Origin: a virus
IMG/VR virus record: IMGVR_UViG_3300005548_000487
Coordinates: 1 to 28,296 of that record
Strand: one strand, 5' to 3'
DNA length: 28,296 nucleotides
In this document: one piece after another, positions 14,943 to 21,389 of the stretch
Numbering within the stretch: the stretch's first letter is position 1
How the letters are laid out: every line of letters starts with the position of its first letter
Program-made: the position numbers and the translations under genes
The notes under the pieces: model-generated
Told to the model about the DNA's origin: nothing
Database searches by the model: none
Seen by the model: the letters and a program-made list of their open reading frames with translations, nothing else

Positions 14943-14952
14943 CTTATCCTCC

Positions 14953-16041
14953 TCAGACCAGCGGCGCGTAAGCCGGGAGGATGATCGTCCCGAACCGCGC
15001 ATTGTTGAATTGGGAAGCCTTCAGGCCAGCGATCGTCCAGGCCGAGACGCCAAGCTGGTTCTCATAGTCGAAGCGTTCCTCGACCCATTTGAACTTCTTG
15101 TCATCATTGGGCGTGTCGCCGCCGGTGCCGAACATCGCCGCCTGCGCGCCGCACAGGATCGCGCGCCGGGCGTTGGTGACGGCCGCGCCGGTCGTCGAAT
15201 TGACGCCATAGGGCACCTTTTCGGACTGGTGGATGACGATGCCGTTATAGATGCCGACGAAATCGCCGCCGGTGATCAGCGGCACGTCGCTGAGCCCGCC
15301 CTGGATATGCGCGCGCTGCAGGTCCGCCCACTGGCCGGTCGAGGTCTGCGAGCGCAGGCTCTGCACCTGGTTGGGATGCGCGAACAGCACATAATAATTG
15401 CCGCCGCGGATCTTGAGCGGGCGGATCGGCATCAGGCCGGTCGAGGCGAAGGTGCCCTGCCGCAGCCGCGCCGCCAGCCGGTCGATCTGGACGAGCGTCA
15501 GCTCGTCGCCGGTGGTGAGCGATTCATCCGCGGTCTTGCTGTTCGGCCGCATGATATGATTGGCGTCGGCCGGCACGACCGCGTTGAAGCCGGTGTAAGC
15601 CGTATCGGTCTGATAGGTGGCGCCGCCAATCTGGTTGAAGAACCAGGTGTCGAAGCGGGTCGCGAACCAGTCGGCCAGCCCTTCCTTGGCCTCGCTGCGC
15701 ATATTGAAGGCGACGCGCTGCTCGGACATGCGGCCCTTGGAAATGACCGCGTGGCGAAGCTGATTGATGACGAACTGATCGCTGTAGGTGACGAGCGCTT
15801 CCTCATTGCCGTGCAGCGTATCGTCGCCGGTGGTGCCGCGGCCGGTGAGCTGCGGGCGCAGCCCCATGACGAGCTTGTCGCCGGCCTTGGTGGAAAAGTC
15901 GGTCTTGTTGACGAGCAGGGCGTTGGCGCCCTTGCCCATGAAGGACCAGACATAGGTCTGCTGAATCGCCTCGGCGGCGAGCTCCCGCTCCCATATGGTC
16001 GGGCTGAGCGGATGGCCCGATTGAAATTCCGAATATGCCAT
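14953..16041 (-). CDS. Major capsid protein, N4-gp56 family
   Basis: The 362-aa product starts at the ATG at 16041 after AGGAG. It has the characteristic layout of the N4 gp56 capsid family (HK97 fold): an N-terminal arm with SPTIWERELAAEAIQQTYVW, the GDKLVMGLRPQLTGRG loop, the YSDQFVINQLRHAVISKGRMSEQRV region, ADWFATRFDTWFFNQI, a YYVLFAHPNQVQSLR strand and the LGVSAWTIAGLKASQF C-terminal part. It builds the icosahedral shell with the scaffold encoded upstream. Unusually, the gene is separated from the scaffold by about 4.5 kb of accessory DNA, so it probably has its own promoter in the region 16042-16300. The longer frame to 16137 has no supporting signal. Confidence 0.92.
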   Translation of the reverse strand: MAYSEFQSGHPLSPTIWERELAAEAIQQTYVWSFMGKGANALLVNKTDFSTKAGDKLVMGLRPQLTGRGTTGDDTLHGNEEALVTYSDQFVINQLRHAVISKGRMSEQRVAFNMRSEAKEGLADWFATRFDTWFFNQIGGATYQTDTAYTGFNAVVPADANHIMRPNSKTADESLTTGDELTLVQIDRLAARLRQGTFASTGLMPIRPLKIRGGNYYVLFAHPNQVQSLRSQTSTGQWADLQRAHIQGGLSDVPLITGGDFVGIYNGIVIHQSEKVPYGVNSTTGAAVTNARRAILCGAQAAMFGTGGDTPNDDKKFKWVEERFDYENQLGVSAWTIAGLKASQFNNARFGTIILPAYAPLV

Positions 16042-16669
16042 TGAAGGCGCTCCTGTGGGGGATGGTTCGATCCAGCCGCTGCGCTTGGCTGAAAGCGAAC
16101 TCCCATCCGCCGGGAGCTGAGCGAAAGCGCCCCTCATCCGCTTCGGGGCCTCGCGAGCAAGGACATGGAAATCGGGGCTAGGTGCTCAACCCGAAATCCG
16201 ATCCTGCGCTGACCTTATGATTGGCTTACCTGCAAGACAAGCACCGGCATGATATTTTATGGGCGCGCGATGCTCGAGGTATCGGGCAGGCATTCTCGCG
16301 GCGAATACCCCTCCGTCAGCGCTACGCGCTGCCACCTCCCCCGCCGGGGGAGGATCTGCGGTAACGCGATCGGGCCGACCAGATCCTCCCCTCAAAGGGG
16401 AATGTTCAAACTTGCCTGTCCCCCGGATAGGCAAATTTGCGACATTGGACCGCCGGAGGCGGTGGAGGGGTATACCCTTCATATCATCAACCCCACGCCG
16501 CCCGAGAAGCGTGCCATTCCGGGGCAGGCATAGAAATTAACACTTTTTAAACGGAATTTGCACACCATGGCGGAGCCCGTCGCGGTTATTGGGAAGAGCG
16601 ATCGCGGGCGGGGGCGCACGCGGTCAGGGGTGGCTCTGGAGCGGAACGCCAGGGCGAGAGGGGCAAGTG
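16042..16669. other. Long intergenic region between the major capsid gene and the first cargo gene
   Basis: This 628-base stretch has no convincing gene. On the capsid side (16042-16200) it holds the capsid ribosome binding site and two GC-rich hairpin-forming motifs with a repeated GCGGATG sequence on the minus strand, probably a capsid leader. The centre (16305-16473) is the composite palindromic element listed separately. The cargo side (16520-16669) has an A/T-rich patch around 16532-16556 that could host a promoter for the rightward gene. Short open frames here (for example 16186-16482 and 16249-16540) are produced by the GC-rich palindromes and look noncoding. Confidence 0.6.
16305..16473. 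repeat. Composite palindromic intergenic element with 10-bp terminal inverted repeats
   Basis: The element begins ATACCCCTCC (16305-16314) and ends with its exact complement GGAGGGGTAT (16464-16473). Between them are several perfect hairpins: CAGCG/CGCTG at 16317-16331, CCTCCCCC/GGGGGAGG at 16335-16353, CCCC/GGGG at 16388-16400, TTGCCT/AGGCAA at 16412-16434, the palindrome GCAAATTTGC at 16431-16440 and ACCGCC/GGCGGT at 16449-16463. It encodes nothing recognisable. The style matches palindromic intergenic repeats common in sphingomonad chromosomes, so this may be a MITE- or REP-like unit that entered the phage from a host genome. Confidence 0.6.
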
Positions 16670-16882
16670 ATGAAGAAGATTTTCGCATGCGCAGCCGTGG
16701 TAATTGCCGCCAATGCCGCGCTGTACCTCGCGGACCACACGGGCAACGCTTCGGCCCAGCGCGAGACGGTCGCCCACGCCGCGCCTGACCAGCAGCAGGC
16801 CGGACCCGAGCAGCTCGCCGACGCAGCGCCGCTGACGCCGGCACTCGCGCAAAGCACCGCCTTCCGCCCCGACGCGCAATAA
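16670..16882 (+). CDS. Small exported protein, 70 aa
   Basis: The ATG at 16670 follows a GAGAGGGG ribosome binding site. The product begins MKKIFACAAVVIAANAALYL, a short signal-peptide-like or membrane-anchor segment, and continues as an Ala/Gln/Pro-rich, probably disordered periplasmic tail. No family was recognised. It is the first gene of the cargo island and runs against the direction of the structural operon, as expected of a moron with its own promoter. A GC-rich hairpin (CGCGCT/AGCGCG, 16900-16915) lies downstream and could slow transcription, though it lacks a T-run. Confidence 0.5.
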   Translation: MKKIFACAAVVIAANAALYLADHTGNASAQRETVAHAAPDQQQAGPEQLADAAPLTPALAQSTAFRPDAQ

Positions 16883-17054
16883 CGAATCGTTCGGACGCGC
16901 GCGCTCACAAGCGCGGCCCTTCCTGACCAAATTGGGACAGCGCAAGCCCTTGGCAACCGAGCCAAATCGCGGCTATGCGAGAGTCGGCCGCTGACGATAT
17001 CGCCGGCGGCCAGGGTCGCCCCAAAGGATCAACGACAGCAACCGGGGGCAATGC

Positions 17055-17603
17055 ATGTTTCGAACGATCGCGCTGATCATGATGGCTGTTTTCGGGGTAG
17101 CGCCGGCGGCGGCGGGTCCGGCTGCCTTGGGGCCGCCCGAAATGTTCGGGCGGTGGGTGTCCCATACGATGCCCGGCGCCGGCTACGCTTATACCGACAC
17201 AAGTTCCGGTGCCTCGTTCGGCTATACATGCCAGGGCTCCTGCAGCTATTATGTGCATTTGCGTAACCGCTGCGAGCCCGGCCGTCGCTATGATCTTGCT
17301 CTGAGCAGTGAGGGCGCACAGTTCAAGACGAGCGTGATCTGCCGCATCGCCGAGGATTGGCAATATTTCGTCGTCGACGATCCCCGCGTTCTCGGCCTGA
17401 TAGAAGGGCAGAACATCGCGGTCTCGATGCTCGTCGGAAAGAAGCAGTCCACTCCGCAGACATTCCCGCTGGAGGGCGCGAAGGAGGCGATCGCCCTGGC
17501 ACGCCAGCGATGGATGCAAAGCCTCGCCGCCGGCGCCCAGCCGCCCGCGCACGGCCTGGACCTCCCGCCGCCGCCGATCGTGATCGTACCGCCAATAAGG
17601 TAA
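17055..17603 (+). CDS. Exported hypothetical protein with four cysteines, 182 aa
   Basis: The ATG at 17055 follows a GGGGG-type site. A signal peptide is clear: MFRTIALIMMAVFGVAPAAA with cleavage after Ala. The mature part contains FGRWVSHTMPGAGYAYTDTS, then YTCQGSCSYYVHLRNRCEPG and VICRIAED, giving four Cys within about 50 residues that could form two disulfides in the periplasm. The C-terminus is Pro-rich (LPPPPIVIVPPI). I recognise no family. The gene runs opposite to the structural operon and may be a lysogenic-conversion factor acting at the envelope; that function is inference. Confidence 0.6.
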   Translation: MFRTIALIMMAVFGVAPAAAGPAALGPPEMFGRWVSHTMPGAGYAYTDTSSGASFGYTCQGSCSYYVHLRNRCEPGRRYDLALSSEGAQFKTSVICRIAEDWQYFVVDDPRVLGLIEGQNIAVSMLVGKKQSTPQTFPLEGAKEAIALARQRWMQSLAAGAQPPAHGLDLPPPPIVIVPPIR

Positions 17604-17635
17604 CGTCGCTCCCCGGCCCGATCGGCCACGACGCG

Positions 17636-17905
17636 CTATTCATAATGGAAGCGGCATTGGGCGATTTCCAGCCGCCGGTCCTGGCCCGCGCCCGCGACGC
17701 GATAGACCAGCCGGTCGGCATTGTTGATGCGCCTTGACCACCATCCTTGCAAATGGCCCTTCAGCGGCTCGGGCTTGCCCGTGCCCCGGAATGGCGTCTG
17801 CCGGCATTGCTCGATCAGCGCGTTGAGCCGCTTCAGAGTGGTGTGATCGTTCGCGATCCAGTGCTGATAGTCAGCACAGCCATGATCCGAAAAGACGATC
17901 TTCAC
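17636..17905 (-). CDS. yoeB: YoeB-type mRNA interferase toxin
   Basis: The 89-aa product aligns along its length with YoeB, a ribosome-dependent mRNA-cleaving toxin of the RelE superfamily. The signature TPFRGTGKPEPLKGHLQGWW is present with Glu46, followed by SRRINNADRLVYRV containing Arg65, and the C-terminal CRFHYE with His87 and Tyr88; these correspond to catalytic Glu46, Arg65 and His83/Tyr84 of the E. coli protein. Length is near the usual 84 residues, so the toxin looks intact. Translation starts at GTG 17905, which overlaps the antitoxin remnant's stop as GTGA, the normal coupling in yefM-yoeB operons. The antitoxin has lost its N-terminal half, so toxin control here is unclear. Confidence 0.9.
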   Translation of the reverse strand: MKIVFSDHGCADYQHWIANDHTTLKRLNALIEQCRQTPFRGTGKPEPLKGHLQGWWSRRINNADRLVYRVAGAGQDRRLEIAQCRFHYE

Positions 17906-18057
17906 GCAGCGTGGAGATCGCGTTCCTGCCCCTCGCCGCCCTCGAGCTGCGCGATCGCGTCCCGGAGCCGGGCTGCGTTCGCGGGCGTCGAGAGCAGGTG
18001 CATCGCCTCCGCCTCCACACCCACCCTGGCCGAAGCCGCCGATGTCGCTCCCGCACG
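17902..18057 (-). pseudogene. yefM: Truncated YefM-type antitoxin (only the toxin-binding C-terminus left)
   Basis: Reading upstream from the TGA that overlaps the yoeB start, the frame encodes ...EAMHLLSTPANAARLRDAI, AQLEGGEGQERDL and HAA. This matches the last 38 or so residues of YefM (E. coli ...ETAYLLRSPANARRL...), the part that wraps around the toxin. The first 45 or so residues, including the DNA-binding and dimerisation domain, are missing, and a TAG at 18058-18060 closes the frame. An ATG at 18003 with GGAGG eight bases upstream could still yield a 33-aa peptide. No N-terminal YefM-like sequence appears in any frame of the 130 bases upstream. It is either a dead remnant or a mini-antitoxin. 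Confidence 0.8.
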
Positions 18058-18244
18058 CTAAGCCCCGCCGGGCGCCAGTGGAATCAAGCCTGCATGAAAG
18101 TTGGCGCGACCGACATGGTCTAGTCGTAACAGGTCATATCAAACGAAACGTTCTGGTTCTGCGCTTGAAGTTTAGGAGCGTCTTGATAGACGTCATTATC
18201 GGGGCGGTGGCGGGCTTGCCTCGTAGAAATGTTGGGGGGATCAG

Positions 18245-18889
18245 ATGATAGGTGATTACGTTAGACTTCGGCTGGTTGCTTTTCGGGTAGCTGCCGCCTT
18301 TATGTTAGCAGCGACCTTTCTTCCGCAAGCCGCGCAAGCTGCAAAGTGGTATGTTGATAATACTTTAGGTGAGTTAAAACCCGAGGACAAGAAAGTACCC
18401 GCTTATCCCAAGCCGGTTCAACTTCTATTCGAATTTCAACGGGACGGTGGTCCAAATCCCAAAGCAACGAAGGCGGTTAAGCCTTGGGCGGTTGATGCAC
18501 TGAAAGCTACAGGCGCCTTCACCGAGGTTTTGGACACCCCTACGACCGATGGCGCGGTCCTTAGCATCAAATTCAACAACGTCGTGAAAAAGGAAGAGCT
18601 CGACAAGGCCAAACATGATGGCTTCCGCGCCGGCTTGGGCTTCGGCCTTTTCGGTGGCGTGGTCGCTACGGATCACTACGAAGTCACAATGACTTATGTG
18701 CCTATGACTGGCGCCACGCCAATCACGACCGAAGTGAACCACGCACTCCACATGAAGTTCGGTAACAAGGAGGTTGAGATTCCCGGTACCGAGGTAAAAA
18801 ATGGCAACGAGGCGGTGCAAACCGTCGTTCGACAGGCCTTGGCGCGCGGCGTGAATAATATCGTCACTGATCCTGCCTTTCCGAAGTAA
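18245..18889 (+). CDS. Secreted hypothetical protein, 214 aa
   Basis: The ATG at 18245 lies a few bases after a GGGGGG site. The N-terminus (RLVAFRVAAAFMLAATFLPQAAQA) is a signal peptide with cleavage after AQA. The mature protein has a repeated strand-helix character (PVQLLFEFQRDGGPN, KPWAVDALKATGAFTEVLDT, AVLSIKFNNVV), a Gly-rich segment GFRAGLGFGLFGGVVATDHY and a beta strand EVTMTYVPMTGATP. This layout, a short periplasmic domain predicted to bind another envelope component, is shared by many uncharacterised proteobacterial proteins. It is followed six bases later by a lipoprotein gene, so the two probably form a unit. Codon use is less GC-rich than in the structural operon, pointing to a separate origin. 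Confidence 0.6.
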   Translation: MIGDYVRLRLVAFRVAAAFMLAATFLPQAAQAAKWYVDNTLGELKPEDKKVPAYPKPVQLLFEFQRDGGPNPKATKAVKPWAVDALKATGAFTEVLDTPTTDGAVLSIKFNNVVKKEELDKAKHDGFRAGLGFGLFGGVVATDHYEVTMTYVPMTGATPITTEVNHALHMKFGNKEVEIPGTEVKNGNEAVQTVVRQALARGVNNIVTDPAFPK

Positions 18890-18895
18890 GCCAAT

Positions 18896-19477
18896 ATGGC
18901 ACGCTGGCTGCGTCGGCACTCACGGATCATGTGCGCGCTCATTGCCAACTTGCAACTTGGAGCGTGCACGTCACAGATAGACGCCATCTCCCCGTCTTTC
19001 GAAACCGTTCAGGTATTGCGGGAAAAGGCGGTGCCGTCGCTTGCGCTGGGCAAATTCATTCCGGTTTCGAGGGACATTGGGCGCAGTGTTGCGATTCGAA
19101 TGTCCGTCATGCATGCACCCAAGGGCCAGAACTTCGCCGAATTCCTGGGCGCCAGCTTTGAAACCGAACTGAAAGCCGCTGGCAAACTCAACCCGTCATC
19201 GCCCCTACGATTACAGGGCGTCCTGACAGAGAGCCACGCAAGCGAGGATCTTGCCAGGGGCGGTGCTTCGCTGGCTGCGACCATCACGCTAACGCAGTCA
19301 GGCAAAACCGTGTTCTCAAAGCCTTATCGGGTAGAGACCCGCTGGAGGTCAGACTTCATCGGCGCCATCGCCATACCGGAGGCCTTTCGCCAGTATAATT
19401 CGCTATACGCGCTGCTTGTCCGACAGGTGCTTAGCGATCCCGAACTCATTACCGCAGCAAAACAAACACCGCCGTAA
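18896..19477 (+). CDS. Putative lipoprotein, 193 aa
   Basis: The N-terminus has an Arg-rich start, a hydrophobic stretch and a textbook lipobox LGAC with Cys24, so the protein should be lipidated and placed in the inner or outer membrane. A start at the internal ATG 18929 would give a more typical, shorter signal and is possible. The mature part contains SFETVQVLREKAVPSLALGKF, RDIGRSVAIRMSVM and ETELKAAGKLNPSSPLRLQGVLTE, a layout like that of small outer-membrane lipoproteins with an alpha/beta core. It lies six bases after the secreted-protein gene and likely works with it at the cell envelope. No named family was recognised. Confidence 0.6.
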   Translation: MARWLRRHSRIMCALIANLQLGACTSQIDAISPSFETVQVLREKAVPSLALGKFIPVSRDIGRSVAIRMSVMHAPKGQNFAEFLGASFETELKAAGKLNPSSPLRLQGVLTESHASEDLARGGASLAATITLTQSGKTVFSKPYRVETRWRSDFIGAIAIPEAFRQYNSLYALLVRQVLSDPELITAAKQTPP

Positions 19478-19637
19478 TGACGATAGGGGACCCGTCATAA
19501 GGAAGGGGAATCAAGTGCCGTGGTCCGCTGCCCCGTTTGACGAACCATACCGGCGCCGCGAATAATATGAGCGCGATCAGGACAAAGCTCACTTGGTCTT
19601 GCGCATGCTTTGGGTCGATGCAAAAGCTCTTAAACAA
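19449..19637 (-). CDS. Possible small membrane protein after the DUF3800 gene
   Basis: A 62-codon frame with a TTG start overlaps the DUF3800 stop (19630-19632) by eight bases and overlaps the lipoprotein gene's 3' end in the opposite direction. The product has one good membrane segment, QVSFVLIALILFAAPVWFV, and a second weaker one at its C-terminus. Coupling to an upstream stop and the membrane-like composition are in favour; the rare start codon, lack of a clear ribosome binding site and overlap with a convergent gene are against. Confidence 0.3.
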   Translation of the reverse strand: MFKSFCIDPKHAQDQVSFVLIALILFAAPVWFVKRGSGPRHLIPLPYDGSPIVITAVFVLLR

Positions 19638-20379
19638 TCGCCTTCGCTACGGAGGCAAGCCCCGCTTGCTCCCACGTTTCCTTAAGCTGGGCTAAATTCG
19701 CTTCGCTGTGATCATCGTTGAAGTCCCAAGGCCTAACAAGCGCGCGAAAGTCAGCTCTCGGATTGTTTAACCGATTGTCCTTGACGTGCTTATTAATTTG
19801 CCAAGCGAGCATATCGGCAGCCTGCAGGGGAGGTGCGTCGGCTTTTCTGAAAAAGCTGTGTGACAGGTAGCGGTATTCGTTCCGCTTATCTTGAGGGCTC
19901 ATTGCTAATTGGTTCATGACGATGTTGGCTTCGGATTGCTGAGCATGGCCAGCTTCGAAAAAATAGGAAATGCTGCCTTCATATCTTTTCTTTTCAGCCC
20001 AGTGCGCCGCAGCATGAACCATCCTTAGCACGCAAAAACTGTAGGCAGTGGGGAATCCGGGCACGTTTCCAATTTGGCTGTCGTAATAAGTCTTATCAAC
20101 GACGACGCTGAAGCCAACCAACGTTCGCCGTTTTATATGTTCGATCAGTAGCCGATTGATTTTGTCGCAATCTTCGCCACCAAGATGCTTGTAAGGACCA
20201 TTCCCGCAAACGGCATCCTTCATGTGTGCATAGGGCAATTTATATTGCTTTAAAATCTTGCCCCAATCGCGGCTGAATCTGACTGCCTGTTCAGATGTAA
20301 AGATGTATCCAGCCATCGTCATGTACTTCGAAGTGGCATCGGTCCCGCTTTCATCGAAATAAGCATGATAAAGACTCAC
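19630..20379 (-). CDS. DUF3800 domain protein
   Basis: The product opens with YHAYFDESGTDATSKYMTMAG, the hallmark YxDESG motif of DUF3800, and near the C-terminus has PPLQAADMLAWQINKHVK, the matching conserved Asp motif (QxADxxA) of the family. The two Asp-containing motifs and the fold type suggest an RNase H-like nuclease-related protein; the biochemical activity is not established. Genes of this family are frequent in phages and accessory islands, often near defence functions. I prefer GTG 20379 because the YFDESG motif normally lies within the first ten or so residues and an inverted repeat sits just upstream; the frame stays open to a GTG at 20442. It is codirectional with the structural operon and lies 120 bases downstream of the scaffold stop. 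Confidence 0.82.
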   Translation of the reverse strand: MSLYHAYFDESGTDATSKYMTMAGYIFTSEQAVRFSRDWGKILKQYKLPYAHMKDAVCGNGPYKHLGGEDCDKINRLLIEHIKRRTLVGFSVVVDKTYYDSQIGNVPGFPTAYSFCVLRMVHAAAHWAEKKRYEGSISYFFEAGHAQQSEANIVMNQLAMSPQDKRNEYRYLSHSFFRKADAPPLQAADMLAWQINKHVKDNRLNNPRADFRALVRPWDFNDDHSEANLAQLKETWEQAGLASVAKAIV

Positions 20380-20381
20380 GA

Positions 20382-20398
20382 TCCACGAACCTCGTGGA
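20382..20398. promoter_or_regulatory. Perfect inverted repeat upstream of the DUF3800 gene
   Basis: TCCACGA-ACC-TCGTGGA is a perfect 7-bp inverted repeat with a 3-base spacer, ending three bases before the preferred GTG start. It could be an operator or an RNA hairpin controlling translation. There is no matching repeat elsewhere that I could see. Confidence 0.35.
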
Positions 20399-20499
20399 AT
20401 CGCCGTCTCAAGAAAGACTGCAAAGGATAAGTCGTCATCCACGACGCTGTATCGCGAAATTGAAACGGCGGGTAACTGAAATGCGATTACCGAAGACCC

Positions 20500-21366
20500 T
20501 CACCCCCCCATCGCCCTTCTGATAGCCGCCCTCCCCTCCGGCGTCGCGCGAAACGCAGCGTAATCCTCGTCGGACATTTGCGCCAATTGCTGCGGGGTGA
20601 TCGCGCCCGGCGCGGCCCCTCCGCCGTGGCCAAAACTGCGGCCACCAGCGGGTCTCGCGGTGTGGGTTTGCGCGGCCCCGCCCGCGCCACTTCCCCCGCT
20701 GCCATAGCCGCGCGCGCGGGCCATGCTGTAGATCGCCTCGGCGGCGGAGCGGTTGGTTTGCGCGCATTGATAGAGCAGTTGCTGCGCCTCGATCGTGATC
20801 GCCTCCTCGGCCTGATCGGTGGTGAGGCCGAGCGCGTTCATCTCGTGCAGGCGCGAGAGAATGTAGTGCTGCACGGCGCGCGGGAAGTCGGGCTGCTGCT
20901 GGCGGAAGCGCGCCTCGTCTGCGTCCGCAATCTCGCGCACCTGGCGATCGATCGCCTCGGCCTGGCGCTGCTGGTTGACCGCCTCGAGCCGCCGGTCGAT
21001 CGCGTCGATCTTCTCGGCGAGCGGGCGCAGCGGGTCGCCGCCCGCCTGCTCCGCCGCCGCCATCGCGCGCAGATCCTCGGGCCAGACGGAGGGATCCTCG
21101 CCCGCGATCGCGGACATGTCGTCGAGCCGCCGTTGCAGCGCCGCGTGCGCGGCCTTGGCCTCGTCCCTCTCCTTCTGCAGCCGGGCGAGCTGATGCTCGC
21201 TATTGGGCCGCCCCCTCGGCTCGGCGCGCGGCTGCGGCCCGGCGAAGCGCTCCTCGCCGGCAGCGGGCGGCCCGTCCGCCATATCGTGTTGCGGAACGTC
21301 CTGCTGCGGGGTGGTGGCGGGCGCATTCTGCTCCACCGCGTCCATCGGCAGCGTCTCTTCGGTCAT
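20500..21366 (-). CDS. Scaffolding protein
   Basis: The 288-aa product is highly charged and helical: an acidic, Pro/Gln-rich N-terminus, a coiled-coil region of about residues 55-150 (LARLQKERDEAKAAHAALQ, then PLAEKIDAIDRRLEAVNQQRQAEAID), a further helical block with LHEMNALGLTTDQAEEAI, a Gly-rich linker and a short C-terminal helix-rich tail (PQQLAQMSDEDYAAFRATPE). This is the usual build of podovirus scaffolds, whose C-terminal helix binds the capsid protein during procapsid assembly. AGGAG lies six bases before the ATG at 21366. In most phages of this type the capsid gene follows directly; here the cargo island intervenes. Confidence 0.75.
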   Translation of the reverse strand: MTEETLPMDAVEQNAPATTPQQDVPQHDMADGPPAAGEERFAGPQPRAEPRGRPNSEHQLARLQKERDEAKAAHAALQRRLDDMSAIAGEDPSVWPEDLRAMAAAEQAGGDPLRPLAEKIDAIDRRLEAVNQQRQAEAIDRQVREIADADEARFRQQQPDFPRAVQHYILSRLHEMNALGLTTDQAEEAITIEAQQLLYQCAQTNRSAAEAIYSMARARGYGSGGSGAGGAAQTHTARPAGGRSFGHGGGAAPGAITPQQLAQMSDEDYAAFRATPEGRAAIRRAMGG

Positions 21367-21389
21367 ATCGGCTCCTGGAGCATAAGGGG

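Noticed and set aside
15010-16044. Plus-strand open frame of 344 codons antisense to the capsid gene
   Set aside because: No family pattern, and it mirrors the major capsid gene.
16186-16540. Short open frames in the capsid-cargo gap
   Set aside because: They run through nested palindromes and have no ribosome binding site; they are explained by the repeat element.
16900-16915. GC-rich hairpin after the 70-aa gene considered as a terminator
   Set aside because: A stem is present (CGCGCT/AGCGCG) but there is no T-run in either direction, so intrinsic termination is not supported.
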